A stretch of 64,000 bases of DNA from Pseudomonas fluorescens (GCF_001648775.1 NZ_LVEJ01000022.1:62001-126000); one strand, 5' to 3'. Positions 12,252 to 21,517 are shown, counted from the stretch's first letter. Translations and numbers: made by a program. Notes: a model not told the origin generated them from the letters alone.

Positions 12252-12813
12252 CCTTCTCGTCAATCGAAGGCGAAATTGGCGCTGGCGCCTTGCTGACCAC
12301 AACCATGGCCGGACGCAACAGGCGACCGTTAAGCTGATAGCCCTTCTGGAACACCTTCAGAACGCTGTTCGGTTCTACGTCGGCGCTTTCCTGCATGGCC
12401 ATCGCCTGATGCTGAACAGCATTGAACGGCTCGCCATGCGGATCGATCGCTTCAAGCTGATAACGCTTGAGGGTGTCGTGGAACATTTTCAGCGTCAGCT
12501 CGATGCCTTCACGCATCGGGCGGATGTTTTCGTCGTCCGGGTTCGACAGTTCGAGACCGCGCTCCAGACTGTCAACGATCGGCAGCAGGTCGCCGGCGAA
12601 TTTTTCCAGCGCAAACTTGTGCGCCTTCTCGACGTCCAGTTCGGCACGGCGGCGGACGTTCTGCAGATCGGCAGCTACGCGCAGAGATTGATCTTGCGCT
12701 GCGGCCAATTGCTCTTCGAGCACTTGCACACGGGTCGCCAGGTCATCACTCGAACCTTCCGGCGCCTGAGGGGCATCTGGGTTTTGCGTATCTACTGTCT
12801 GTTCGTCAGCCAT
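12247..12813 (-). CDS. grpE: Nucleotide exchange factor GrpE
   Basis: Dimeric factor that releases ADP from DnaK. 188 residues: acidic disordered N-terminus (MADEQTVDTQNPD), a long coiled coil (about 30-95, LEEQLAAAQDQSLRVAADL) and a C-terminal beta domain (about 130-180, HQAMAMQESADVEPNSVLKV). Heads the grpE-dnaK-dnaJ heat-shock block, with a sigma-32 promoter 50-80 bases upstream of its ATG. Confidence 0.97.
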   Translation of the reverse strand: MADEQTVDTQNPDAPQAPEGSSDDLATRVQVLEEQLAAAQDQSLRVAADLQNVRRRAELDVEKAHKFALEKFAGDLLPIVDSLERGLELSNPDDENIRPMREGIELTLKMFHDTLKRYQLEAIDPHGEPFNAVQHQAMAMQESADVEPNSVLKVFQKGYQLNGRLLRPAMVVVSKAPAPISPSIDEKA

Positions 12814-12864
12814 AGAATTCTCCTTTCAATTTCGTCCGCGAGCCTGACTCGCGCTTCTGCCCCG

Positions 12865-12894
12865 ATATATGGGGCCGCAAAATCAGGCTTCAAG
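12865..12894 (-). promoter_or_regulatory. Sigma-32 heat-shock promoter of grpE
   Basis: Minus-strand CTTGAA (12894-12889), a 14-base spacer and CCCCATATAT (12874-12865). Matches the RpoH consensus with the same 14-base spacing as the dnaK promoter; 51 bases separate the -10 from the grpE ATG. Confidence 0.88.
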
Positions 12895-13014
12895 GGCTTC
12901 CACGCATTAACCCTACAAAAAAGTGCCGATTGTCTCATTCCTCAATGCACTAAGAAGAATTGCGGTTCAAGCGAATCGAGCTAAGGGAGGGCATTGTCAG
13001 CCTGAAACAAAACA

Positions 13015-13030
13015 CTGTATAAATAACCAG
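13015..13030 (+). promoter_or_regulatory. LexA-type SOS box of recN
   Basis: CTGTATAAATAACCAG, i.e. CTGT-N8-CCAG, one change from the LexA consensus CTGT-N8-ACAG, with an AT-rich core, 24 bases before the recN ATG. recN is a strongly LexA-controlled gene in E. coli, so the placement fits. Confidence 0.75.
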
Positions 13031-13054
13031 ACCTAAAGCCTGGGAGCGGCCTTT

Positions 13055-14728
13055 ATGCTGGTGCACCTGTCCGTACATAACTACGCCATCGTTGAACATC
13101 TCGATCTCGAACTTGATCGCGGGATGAGCGTGATCACAGGGGAAACCGGCGCCGGCAAGTCGATCATGCTCGATGCGCTGGGCCTGACCCTTGGTGATCG
13201 TGCCGACAGCGGCGTGGTCCGTCCCGGCGCCGACAAGGCCGACATCCTCGCGACCTTTGACCTGATCGACATTCCCGAGGCCAGCGCCTGGCTGGCGGAG
13301 CGCGATCTGTCGAACGACGGCCCGTGCATCCTGCGTCGCGTCATCACCAGCGAAGGCCGTTCGCGCGGCTATATCAATGGCACGCCCTGCCCGCTCGGCG
13401 ATCTGAAAGCCCTCGGCGAACTGTTGATTGATATCCACAGCCAGCACGAACACCAATCCCTGCTGAAAACCGACACTCATCGCCGCTTGCTGGATGAATA
13501 CGCCGGCGCCACCGATCTGGCCCGTCAGGTTCAACTGGCCGCCCAGCGCTGGCGTCAGACTCGCCAGGAGCTGGAGCGACTCTCCAATTCCGGCGACGAA
13601 CAACGCGCTCGCCATCAATTGCTCAGCTATCAGCTCGAAGAACTGGAAAACCTCGGTCTCGGTGATAACGAACTGGAGCAACTGGAGCAGGAACACAAGA
13701 ATCTGACCAACGCCGAAACCTTGCTGGGCATTTGCCGGCAGGTGGTCGAGCAATGCAGTGAAAGCGATTCTGGCAATGTCCTGAATGCGCTGACCGCCAG
13801 CCTTAATCGGCTGTCGAGCGTTAATAATTCGATTGGCGCGCTGGGTGAAGCCAGCAGCCTGCTGACCAGCGCGCAGATTCAGGTCGAAGAAGCCGTCGGC
13901 GAACTCAATCGCTTCCTTGATAACTTCGATGCCGACCCGGCGCGCCTGCAATATCTGGAAGAACGTCTCGACGCTATCTATACCCTGGCGCGCAAGCACC
14001 GGATTCAGCCCACCGAAGTCGGCGAGATGCAGCAGAAATTGCTGGATGAGATCGAAACCCTCAACGCCAATGACGAATCCATCGAGCGTCTGGGCGAAGA
14101 GCTGGCCTCTTATGCACGCCACTATCAGGAAAAGGCCCGCGAGCTGAGCGACTTGCGTCATCAAGCCGCCGGCAGCCTCGCCAGCGCGGTGGAGCAGGAG
14201 ATTCAGCGACTGGGCATGCCTGGAGGCCGATTCACCATCGAATTGAAGGCCAACAGCAGCGACGAATTGCTGCCCAACGGCCTGGAACAGGTCGAATTAC
14301 TGGTCAGCGCCAACCCGGGCCAGCCGCTGAAGGCGCTGGCGAAAGTCGCTTCCGGTGGTGAACTCTCACGGATCAGCCTGGCGATTCAGGTCATCACCGC
14401 ACAGACATCCCGCGTTCCGACGCTGGTGTTCGACGAAGTGGACGTGGGTATTGGTGGCCCGACGGCGGAAATTGTCGGCCAACTGCTGCGTCGACTCGGC
14501 GATCGCGGTCAGGTTCTGACGGTGACGCACTTGCCGCAGGTGGCAGCGCAGGGGCACCAGCATTTGTTCGTGCACAAGGTACGCGGCGAACAGGCCACGC
14601 ACACCGCCGTGTCCAAACTGAGCAAGAACGACCGTATAGAAGAAGTGGCGCGGATGCTCGGCGGCATCGATTTGACCAAGGAGTCACTGGCCCACGCGAA
14701 AAAAATGGTCGTCACCGCCAAGGTTTAA
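13055..14728 (+). CDS. recN: DNA repair protein RecN (SMC-like ATPase)
   Basis: SMC-related ATPase that acts at double-strand breaks. 557 residues, normal length: N-terminal ATP-binding head (MLVHLSVHNYAIVEHLDLEL with Walker A GETGAGKS near residues 29-36), long coiled coil (about 150-390), and C-terminal head with the ABC signature SGGELSRI (near 435) and Walker B TLVFDEVDVGIGG. Divergent from grpE, convergent with fur; a LexA-like box precedes it. Confidence 0.97.
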   Translation: MLVHLSVHNYAIVEHLDLELDRGMSVITGETGAGKSIMLDALGLTLGDRADSGVVRPGADKADILATFDLIDIPEASAWLAERDLSNDGPCILRRVITSEGRSRGYINGTPCPLGDLKALGELLIDIHSQHEHQSLLKTDTHRRLLDEYAGATDLARQVQLAAQRWRQTRQELERLSNSGDEQRARHQLLSYQLEELENLGLGDNELEQLEQEHKNLTNAETLLGICRQVVEQCSESDSGNVLNALTASLNRLSSVNNSIGALGEASSLLTSAQIQVEEAVGELNRFLDNFDADPARLQYLEERLDAIYTLARKHRIQPTEVGEMQQKLLDEIETLNANDESIERLGEELASYARHYQEKARELSDLRHQAAGSLASAVEQEIQRLGMPGGRFTIELKANSSDELLPNGLEQVELLVSANPGQPLKALAKVASGGELSRISLAIQVITAQTSRVPTLVFDEVDVGIGGPTAEIVGQLLRRLGDRGQVLTVTHLPQVAAQGHQHLFVHKVRGEQATHTAVSKLSKNDRIEEVARMLGGIDLTKESLAHAKKMVVTAKV

Positions 14729-14742
14729 GAACGGCAGAAAGC

Positions 14743-14770
14743 ACGAAGGCGACCCTTGGGTCGCCTTCGT
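14743..14770. terminator. Bidirectional terminator between recN and fur
   Basis: Perfect 13-bp inverted arms (14743-14755 and 14758-14770) with a two-base centre, placed between the convergent recN and fur genes. The T-rich run is short (TTCGTTTC), so efficiency is uncertain. Confidence 0.75.
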
Positions 14771-14803
14771 TCGTTTCGCGAATGTAAAATTCGCGCGACA
14801 TGC

Positions 14804-15208
14804 TTACTTTTTCTTGCGCACGTACAGCACCAGGTTGTGATCCACCAACTCGACACCGTGCTCCTCGGCAATTGCCTTCTGGAGCTTTTCAATTTCGATG
14901 CTGACGAATTCGACGACTTCACCGGTTTCCACGTTGACCATATGGTCGTGGTGGCCACCGTCAGCCAGTTCGAATACCGCGTGGCCACCGTCGAAGTTGT
15001 GACGGACCACGAGGCCAGCGGCTTCGAACTGGGTCAGAACACGGTAAACCGTGGCCAGACCGACGTCCTCGCCAGCTTCCATCAACGCCTTGTAGACGTC
15101 CTCGGCACTCATGTGACGCTGCTCGGTAGAGTCGAGCATTTGCAGGATCTTGACCCGTGGCAGGGTCACTTTGAGGCCGGCTTTGCGTAGTTCGCTATTT
15201 TCAACCAT
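14804..15208 (-). CDS. fur: Ferric uptake regulator Fur
   Basis: Iron-dependent repressor of siderophore and iron-uptake genes. 134 residues: N-terminal winged helix (about 1-82, SAEDVYKALMEAGEDVGLATVYRVL) and C-terminal dimerization domain with metal-binding GGHHDHMV (about residues 85-92). Ends VRKKK. It lacks the CxxC zinc pairs seen in E. coli Fur, as is known for Pseudomonas Fur. Adjacent and divergent to bamE, the conserved Pseudomonas fur/omlA arrangement. Confidence 0.97.
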   Translation of the reverse strand: MVENSELRKAGLKVTLPRVKILQMLDSTEQRHMSAEDVYKALMEAGEDVGLATVYRVLTQFEAAGLVVRHNFDGGHAVFELADGGHHDHMVNVETGEVVEFVSIEIEKLQKAIAEEHGVELVDHNLVLYVRKKK

Positions 15209-15305
15209 GGTCAGCTTTCTCGCGATGCTGCTTCGCAGCTTCTCTTAATGCGGGTATGATCGGCGTTTACGTTGTCCCAGCCAAGATAGTGGAAGTCGCC
15301 CACCG

Positions 15306-15833
15306 ATGCAAAACACCAAGCTCTTGCTAACCAGTTTCACCTTTGTGGGACTGCTCGCACTCGCCGGTTGTTCATTCCCCGGGGTTTACAAAATCGACAT
15401 CCAGCAGGGCAATGTCGTCACGCAGGACATGATAGACCAGTTACGCCCGGGAATGACCCGGCCGCAAGTACGGTTTATCATGGGTAACCCTCTGCTTGCC
15501 GACACGTTCCATGCCGATCGCTGGGATTATCTGTACAGCCTGCAACCGGGTGGCGGTGAACGCCAACAGGAACGCATCAGCGTTATTTTCAACTCAAACG
15601 ACCAGCTTGTCAGCCTGTCCGGTGACTTTATGCCGGGCGTAAGCCGTGACGAAGCTATTCTCGGCAAGGACAGTGGCACTACGGTGACCGCTCCTGCTGA
15701 AAACGCCGAGAAGCCAAAACCGGAAAAACCGGTCAAGCCAGGTTCCTTGCTGGATCAGATCCAGAAGGACGTCGATGGTGTAGAAACCGTTCCGGTTCCG
15801 ACACCAGAGCCGCTGGACACCTCGCCGCAATAA
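15306..15833 (+). CDS. bamE: Outer membrane assembly lipoprotein BamE (OmlA)
   Basis: Lipoprotein subunit of the BAM complex that inserts beta-barrel proteins. 175 residues: signal peptide with lipobox LAG-C (Cys22), then the SmpA/OmlA domain (about 25-115, IDIQQGNVVTQDMIDQLRPGMTRPQVRFIMGNPLL), then a Pro/Glu-rich C-terminal tail longer than in E. coli BamE. Divergent from fur; shares the 97-base promoter region. Confidence 0.95.
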   Translation: MQNTKLLLTSFTFVGLLALAGCSFPGVYKIDIQQGNVVTQDMIDQLRPGMTRPQVRFIMGNPLLADTFHADRWDYLYSLQPGGGERQQERISVIFNSNDQLVSLSGDFMPGVSRDEAILGKDSGTTVTAPAENAEKPKPEKPVKPGSLLDQIQKDVDGVETVPVPTPEPLDTSPQ

Positions 15834-15840
15834 TTTGCGA

Positions 15841-15879
15841 GGCAATAAAAAACCCGGAGATTCCGGGTTTTTTATTGCC
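15841..15879. terminator. Strong bidirectional intrinsic terminator after bamE
   Basis: Perfect 17-bp arms (15841-15857 and 15863-15879) with a 5-base loop. The CCCGG core is flanked by A-tract and T-tract, so it can stop bamE transcription and also that of rnfH from the other side. Confidence 0.92.
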
Positions 15880-15893
15880 TGCGATTTGATTTT

Positions 15894-16208
15894 TTACGCG
15901 TTTCGAGCCTTGGCTTCGGCAGCCTTGGCCGCACGCAAGCGTCGCACCTCTTTCGGATCAGCCAGCAACGGGCGGTAAATCTCGATGCGATCTCCCGCCT
16001 GAATCACCCGCGTATCCGGCTCAGCAACCACTTTGCCAAAGATACCCAGCGGACAATCCGTCAGATTCAGCTCGGGAAACTCGCTACCGACGCCCGACGC
16101 CAGCACCGCAGCGCGAACGCTCACACCCTCATTGACGCTGACTGAGCGCAGCACCTGACGATCCACGGCCGCGTAAACGACTTCTATCTCGATCACCGGC
16201 TCAACCAT
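15894..16208 (-). CDS. rnfH: RnfH family protein (UPF0125)
   Basis: 104-residue ubiquitin-like beta-grasp protein of unclear function. Begins MVEPVIEIEVVYA and contains the family core LGIFGKVV...AGDRIEIYRPLLADPKE (about 58-90). The ATG at 16208 overlaps the 3' end of ratA by eight bases, giving coupled translation; ratA-rnfH (the ratAB pair of E. coli) is a widely conserved tandem. Confidence 0.92.
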   Translation of the reverse strand: MVEPVIEIEVVYAAVDRQVLRSVSVNEGVSVRAAVLASGVGSEFPELNLTDCPLGIFGKVVAEPDTRVIQAGDRIEIYRPLLADPKEVRRLRAAKAAEAKARNA

Positions 16209-16635
16209 GCATCTGCTTGGCGCGCTGGCAGAACGCGTCCACCAGGGTATTGGCCGCCTGATTGAACAGCGGCCCAAGCGTGGCGCGCACCAACGGCCCG
16301 GCATAGTCGAACGACAGGTCCAGACTTATCTTGCAGGCCTTCTCGTTCAACACCTTGAACACCCAGACACCGTGCAGTTGATTGAATGGACCTTCTTCAA
16401 GATTCATCTCGATCGACTGCCCCGGCACCAGCGTATTGCGCGTCACGAAATGCTGACTGAGGCCGCCCTTGGCCACGCCAACACTGGCGCGCATATGCTC
16501 CGGCGAGCTTTCCAGCACCTCGGCCGACGAGCACCACGGCAAAAATTCCGGGTAGCGCGCCACGTCGTTGACCAGGTCGTAAAGAAATTGCGCCGGGTAC
16601 GGCAGCAATGCCGATCGTTGAATATGTGTCGTCAT
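16201..16635 (-). CDS. ratA: START/COQ10-like protein of the RatA family
   Basis: 144-residue START-domain protein. The family includes COQ10-type ubiquinone binders; E. coli RatA was described as blocking 70S association, though the COQ10-like role is also proposed. Sequence opens MTTHIQRSALLPYPAQFLYDLVNDVARYPEFLPWC, the typical family N-terminus. Coupled to rnfH; smpB, the third member of the usual cluster, lies on the opposite strand beyond the symporter gene. Confidence 0.92.
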   Translation of the reverse strand: MTTHIQRSALLPYPAQFLYDLVNDVARYPEFLPWCSSAEVLESSPEHMRASVGVAKGGLSQHFVTRNTLVPGQSIEMNLEEGPFNQLHGVWVFKVLNEKACKISLDLSFDYAGPLVRATLGPLFNQAANTLVDAFCQRAKQMHG

Positions 16636-16642
16636 GTGAGCG

Positions 16643-18046
16643 TTACTTCCAGAGCTGAGCGGCAAACACTACAAGAATGCCGATGGGCGCCACGTAGCGC
16701 ATCAAAAACAAAGACAGGGCAAACAGTGCCGGGTTGCGGATCGACAACTCGTCGCGTACCGCTTCACGCCCCATCACCCATCCGGCAAACAGCACGAAAC
16801 ACAGGCCACCGAGCGGCAACATGATCCGCGAGGTGAAGAAATCGATCACACCAAAGAAGTCCAGACCGCTCTGCGCACCCCATTGGTAGAGATGGAACAT
16901 CCCGCCTTCGTTCACGAAAAATTTGGCTTCCTTCCAGATATTGAAGGAGAACACCGTGCCCAGACCGACGAACCAGCAGATAAACGCCAGCCAGAAAGTC
17001 ACCCACGCGCGGCTGACTTTGGTGCGCTCAACCAGATAGGCAACCATCGGCTCGAGCAGGGAAATCGCCGAGCTCCAGGCAGCGATCGCCACCAGCACAA
17101 AGAACACCACGCCCATCAACTGACCGAAGGCCACGTTACCAAACGCAAATGGCAGGCTGACGAACATCAGGCCAGGCCCTTCGCTAGGGTTCAGGCCGCC
17201 GGCAAACACAATCGGGAACAGAGCCAGACCGGCAACCAGCGAAACAAACGTATCAAGCAGTGCCACACCGACAACTGTGCCGGACAACGACGAGCTCTTC
17301 GGCATATAAGCACCGTAGATCATGATCGAGCCAACACCCACGCTCAGCGAGAAGAACGCGTGCCCCATCGCTGGCAACAAGCCGTCGAGAACCTTTTCCG
17401 GGTGGAAGTCGAACATGAAATGCACGCCTTCCATGAAATGCCCGGTGGTCATGCTGTAACCCAGCAGCACCAGAATCATCACGAACAGCAACGGCATCAT
17501 GATGCGCAGGCTGCGTTCAAGCCCGGCGACCACGCCTTTGGCGATCACATACGCTGACAACAGCATAAAAATCGTGTGCCAAAGTGTCAGACGCCATGGA
17601 TTGGAGATGACATGGCCGAAATAAGCACCGACCTGATCGGCCGTGGCGCCCTGGAAGTCGCCGCGCCCCATGTTGACGATGTAGTCCAGCGACCAGCCGC
17701 CGACCACACTGTAGAAAGACAGGATCAACAACGCCGTGATCATCCCGGCAAAGGCCCCCCACGACCACTTGCCCGAGTGCCCGGCTTCCAGCGCCAGCAC
17801 CTTCAAGGCGTTCGCCGGGCTTTGCCGGGCGCGCCGGCCGATCAGGGTTTCAGCGAGCATGACCGGGATGCCGATCAGCGCGATACACGCCAGAAACATC
17901 AGCACAAAGGCGCCGCCGCCGTAGACCCCGACCATGTAGGGGAACTTCCAGATACTACCCAGTCCCACGGCCGAACCGGTCGCGGCGAGTATGAAAACCC
18001 AGCGGCTAGCCCAACTGCCGTGGACAGAAACCTTGTCTGTCGACAT
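16643..18046 (-). CDS. Sodium-dependent neurotransmitter-symporter (NSS/SNF) family transporter
   Basis: 467-residue inner membrane protein with 11-12 predicted helices. The first helix contains the Na+-site signature WASRWVFILAATGSAVGLGSIWKFPY (split: residues 12-24 and 25-37), typical of the bacterial SNF group that imports amino acids with sodium. It ends 7 bases before the ratA start region. Substrate cannot be told from sequence. Confidence 0.9.
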   Translation of the reverse strand: MSTDKVSVHGSWASRWVFILAATGSAVGLGSIWKFPYMVGVYGGGAFVLMFLACIALIGIPVMLAETLIGRRARQSPANALKVLALEAGHSGKWSWGAFAGMITALLILSFYSVVGGWSLDYIVNMGRGDFQGATADQVGAYFGHVISNPWRLTLWHTIFMLLSAYVIAKGVVAGLERSLRIMMPLLFVMILVLLGYSMTTGHFMEGVHFMFDFHPEKVLDGLLPAMGHAFFSLSVGVGSIMIYGAYMPKSSSLSGTVVGVALLDTFVSLVAGLALFPIVFAGGLNPSEGPGLMFVSLPFAFGNVAFGQLMGVVFFVLVAIAAWSSAISLLEPMVAYLVERTKVSRAWVTFWLAFICWFVGLGTVFSFNIWKEAKFFVNEGGMFHLYQWGAQSGLDFFGVIDFFTSRIMLPLGGLCFVLFAGWVMGREAVRDELSIRNPALFALSLFLMRYVAPIGILVVFAAQLWK

Positions 18047-18165
18047 CGTTTATCACGCCCAAGCGTTAGAAAAAGAGGCCGCATTGTCCGGGATTCACTC
18101 AACCTGCTCAAGCACGCAGCATCACCGTAGCCGACAGCCGTTTATCTCCATATAATGCCGCCCCT

Positions 18166-18648
18166 ATGGCTAAACAGAAGAAACACCCAACAGGGACCAT
18201 CGCGCAGAACAAAAAGGCGCGACACGATTACTTCATCGAGCACAAGTTCGAGGCTGGTCTGGTCCTGGCCGGCTGGGAAGTAAAAAGTCTGCGGGCAAGC
18301 AAGCTACAGCTGGTCGACAGCTATGTCCTGCTCAAAGATGGCGAAGCGTGGTTGCTCGGCAGCCACATCACGCCTCTGATGACCGCAAGCACCCACGTCA
18401 TCGCCGACCCGGTGCGCACACGCAAATTGCTGCTCAACCGCCGCGAGCTGGAAAAGCTCGCCGCCGCCGTGCAGCAAAAAGGTTACGCCTGCGTCTGCCT
18501 GTCCTGGTACTGGAGCAAGCACATGGTCAAGTGCGAGATCGCTCTGGGCAAGGGCAAGAAGGAATACGACAAGCGTGATACCGAGCGCGAGCGCGATGCC
18601 GGTCGTGAACTGCAGCGTGCGGTGCGCAACAAGGGCAAGGAAGACTGA
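18166..18648 (+). CDS. smpB: SsrA-binding protein SmpB
   Basis: Binds tmRNA and brings it to stalled ribosomes for trans-translation. 160 residues with the oligonucleotide-binding barrel (about 10-120, including GWEVKSLRASK) and the basic C-terminal tail (KGKKEYDKRDTERERDAGREL) that enters the decoding channel. Its RNA partner ssrA lies 9 kb downstream on the same strand. Confidence 0.97.
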   Translation: MAKQKKHPTGTIAQNKKARHDYFIEHKFEAGLVLAGWEVKSLRASKLQLVDSYVLLKDGEAWLLGSHITPLMTASTHVIADPVRTRKLLLNRRELEKLAAAVQQKGYACVCLSWYWSKHMVKCEIALGKGKKEYDKRDTERERDAGRELQRAVRNKGKED

Positions 18649-18670
18649 TTTCTTCTGCCTTTAGAGCGTA

Positions 18671-18735
18671 TTCGCGAGCCTGCTCGTCCCCACAATTGGA
18701 ATGCATTTCAATGTGGGAGCGAGCCTGCTCGCGAA
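18671..18735. repeat. REP doublet (REPIN-type) after smpB
   Basis: Two inverted copies of the Pseudomonas REP word: 18671-18694 (TTCGCGAGCCTGCTCG...) and 18712-18735 (TGTGGGAGCGAGCCTGCTCG...), separated by 17 bases. Sits in the 119-base convergent gap between smpB and lldR. Confidence 0.85.
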
Positions 18736-18767
18736 AGCTATTGCAGCATCAACACAGAAATAACTGA

Positions 18768-19535
18768 TCACATGCCCTTGCGCCGCTCCGCCCGAGCCAT
18801 GCGCTGAACCTCCTGCCGCACCTCTTCCAGCACTTCCTGGACATACAAAATATGTCGGCTGGAAACCTCACGCGCCTGCTCCGCACGACCTTCAATAATC
18901 GCCAGATACAATTCCCGATGCTGAGTGATCAGCATGTCGCGCGTTTCCGTGCGCTGCTTGTACATGCCGCCGATGTTGGTGACCACGTTGCGCTTGAGCA
19001 GATCGAACAATCCACGAATGGTGTGCAGCAACACCGCGTTATGACTGGCCTCGGCAATCGCCAAGTGAAATTTCGCATCCGCCGCGCCCTCCTCCGCCCG
19101 ACTGACTTCGTCGTGGCGCGAATAGCAGTCCTGTAACTCTTCGAACGCTGCCGTCAGCCTTTCACGATCGACATCAGTCGCGCGTAAGGCTGCGTAATAG
19201 GCACACGATGCCTCCAGAGTGTGCCGAAACTCGAGCAAATCGCGCTGCGCCTCCGGATTGCTTTCGAGCAGTTGCAGCAGCGGATCACTGAACGTCGAAC
19301 CGAGGCTTTCCACCACATAGTTGCCGCCACCCTGGCGACTGACCAACAAACCTTTCGCCGCCAGTTTCTGGATCGCTTCACGCAGCGACGGCCGTGATAC
19401 GCCAAATTGTTCGGCCAGCGTGCGCTCGGCCGGCAGCCGTTCACCGGACTTCAGCGTGCCCTCAAGGATCATCCCCTCAAGGCGCTCGACAATATCGTCA
19501 GACAAACGGCGCTGACGTATCTGATCAAACCCCAT
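18768..19535 (-). CDS. lldR: L-lactate utilization repressor LldR (FadR-type GntR family)
   Basis: Transcriptional repressor released by lactate. 255 residues: N-terminal winged helix-turn-helix (about 10-75, LPAERTLAEQFGVSRPSLREAIQKL) and a C-terminal all-helical FCD ligand domain (about 95-230) with the metal/ligand residues typical of FadR-type regulators. Divergent from the lactate permease operon, with a perfect LldR-like operator between them. Confidence 0.92.
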   Translation of the reverse strand: MGFDQIRQRRLSDDIVERLEGMILEGTLKSGERLPAERTLAEQFGVSRPSLREAIQKLAAKGLLVSRQGGGNYVVESLGSTFSDPLLQLLESNPEAQRDLLEFRHTLEASCAYYAALRATDVDRERLTAAFEELQDCYSRHDEVSRAEEGAADAKFHLAIAEASHNAVLLHTIRGLFDLLKRNVVTNIGGMYKQRTETRDMLITQHRELYLAIIEGRAEQAREVSSRHILYVQEVLEEVRQEVQRMARAERRKGM

Positions 19536-19729
19536 AACTCATTTCTCCACGATCCCGACCGCTCGCCGGGCTCTCTATTCTGGCCTATCGGCGCCTTGTC
19601 GACACCTACCAGACGCCACTTGCCGAAACCGGATCAGATGCGACCTGCACCGCTTGTTCGACAAAAGTTTTAGGGCGGCAAATTGACACACCGCCTTCAA
19701 GGCTTTTACCCTAGCCAACAGCGATTGTA

Positions 19730-19746
19730 AATTGGTCTTACCAATT
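19730..19746. promoter_or_regulatory. LldR operator
   Basis: AATTGGTCTTACCAATT, a perfect 7+3+7 palindrome with the FadR-family T-GGT-N3-ACC-A core, 52 bases upstream of lldP in the lldR-lldP divergent region. It closely resembles the LldR site known in other pseudomonads. Confidence 0.85.
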
Positions 19747-19797
19747 ATCCAAGAACGCTGACAGTGCCTGACCAACAACAATTAGGGGCCACCCCAT

Positions 19798-21492
19798 ATG
19801 CAAACCTGGCAACAGTTCTACAGCCCGCTCGGCAGTCTCGGCGTGTCCGCACTCGCGGCCGTCATCCCCATCGTTTTCTTTTTCCTCGCGTTGGCGGTGT
19901 TCCGCCTCAAGGGCCATGTGGCCGGGAGCATCACTCTCGCGCTGTCGATTGCCGTGGCGATCTTCGCGTTCCAGATGCCGGTCGACATGGCCTTCGCCGC
20001 CGCCGGGTATGGTTTTGCCTACGGTCTGTGGCCGATTGCCTGGATCATTGTCGCAGCGGTATTCCTCTACAAACTGACGGTGAAAAGTGGTCAGTTCGAG
20101 GTTATTCGCAGTTCGGTGTTATCGATTACTGACGACCAGCGCCTGCAAGTGCTGCTGATCGGTTTCTGCTTCGGCGCATTCCTGGAAGGTGCCGCCGGTT
20201 TCGGCGCCCCCGTGGCGATTACTGCCGCGCTTCTCGTTGGCCTGGGCTTCAACCCGCTGTACGCCGCCGGCCTGTGTCTGATCGCCAACACCGCGCCGGT
20301 CGCGTTCGGCGCACTGGGGATTCCGATCATCGTTGCCGGCCAAGTGACCGGGATTGACGCGTTCAAGATCGGCGCCATGACCGGTCGCCAATTGCCACTG
20401 CTGTCGTTGTTTGTGCCGTTCTGGCTGGTGTTCATGATGGATGGCCTGCGCGGCGTGCGCGAGACCTGGCCCGCGGCGCTGGTTGCCGGCCTGAGCTTCG
20501 CCGTCACCCAATACTTCACCTCGAACTTCATCGGTCCAGAGTTGCCAGACATCACTTCGGCGCTGGCCAGCCTGATCTCGCTGACTCTATTCCTGAAAGT
20601 CTGGCAGCCAAAACGCACCGCCGGCGCGCAAATCGCCGGCGCCACGTCGAGCGCAGCGATCACCGCCAGCGTCGGCGGTTTCGGTCAGAAACGCACCACC
20701 GTGGCGTCGCCTTACAGCCTCGGGGAAATTTTCAAAGCGTGGTCGCCGTTCCTGATCCTCACCGTGCTGGTGACCATCTGGACCCTCAAGCCTTTCAAAG
20801 CGATGTTCGCCGCCGGTGGTTCGATGTACAGCTGGGTGTTCAACTTCGCGATTCCGCACCTTGATCAGCTGGTGATCAAAACCGCACCGATCGTTGCAGC
20901 TCCGACGGCCATTCCAGCAGTGTTCAAACTCGATCCGATTTCCGCGACCGGCACGGCGATTTTCTTCTCCGCGCTGATCTCGATGCTGGTGTTGAAGATC
21001 AATTTCAAAACTGGTCTTACCACTTTGAAAGAGACCTTCTACGAACTGCGCTGGCCAATCCTGTCGATCGGCATGGTGCTGGCGTTCGCCTTCGTCACCA
21101 ACTATTCCGGCATGTCTTCGACCATGGCCCTGGTATTGGCAGCCACGGGTGCGGCGTTCCCGTTCTTCTCACCGTTTCTCGGTTGGCTGGGCGTGTTTCT
21201 CACCGGTTCGGATACTTCCTCCAATGCGCTGTTCAGCTCGCTGCAAGCGACCACCGCGCACCAGATCGGCGTCAATGACACCTTGCTCGTGGCGGCAAAC
21301 ACCAGCGGCGGGGTGACCGGCAAAATGATCTCGCCACAATCGATCGCCGTCGCCTGCGCCGCGACCGGGCTGGTGGGCAAGGAATCGGATCTGTTCCGCT
21401 TCACCCTCAAGCACAGCCTATTCTTTGCAACGATTGTCGGTCTGATCACGCTGGCTCAGGCCTACTGGTTCACCGGCATGCTGGTGCACTAA
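19798..21492 (+). CDS. lldP: L-lactate permease
   Basis: Proton-coupled lactate importer of the LctP family. 564 residues with about 12-14 membrane helices; characteristic segments include GFGAPVAITAALLVGLGF (about 133-150), SGMSSTMALVLAATG (about 440-454) and SDTSSNALFSSLQ (about 470-482). First gene of the lactate operon, directly downstream of the LldR operator. Confidence 0.96.
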   Translation: MQTWQQFYSPLGSLGVSALAAVIPIVFFFLALAVFRLKGHVAGSITLALSIAVAIFAFQMPVDMAFAAAGYGFAYGLWPIAWIIVAAVFLYKLTVKSGQFEVIRSSVLSITDDQRLQVLLIGFCFGAFLEGAAGFGAPVAITAALLVGLGFNPLYAAGLCLIANTAPVAFGALGIPIIVAGQVTGIDAFKIGAMTGRQLPLLSLFVPFWLVFMMDGLRGVRETWPAALVAGLSFAVTQYFTSNFIGPELPDITSALASLISLTLFLKVWQPKRTAGAQIAGATSSAAITASVGGFGQKRTTVASPYSLGEIFKAWSPFLILTVLVTIWTLKPFKAMFAAGGSMYSWVFNFAIPHLDQLVIKTAPIVAAPTAIPAVFKLDPISATGTAIFFSALISMLVLKINFKTGLTTLKETFYELRWPILSIGMVLAFAFVTNYSGMSSTMALVLAATGAAFPFFSPFLGWLGVFLTGSDTSSNALFSSLQATTAHQIGVNDTLLVAANTSGGVTGKMISPQSIAVACAATGLVGKESDLFRFTLKHSLFFATIVGLITLAQAYWFTGMLVH

Positions 21493-21517
21493 ACCTACAA
21501 GAAACATTGAAAAAACC

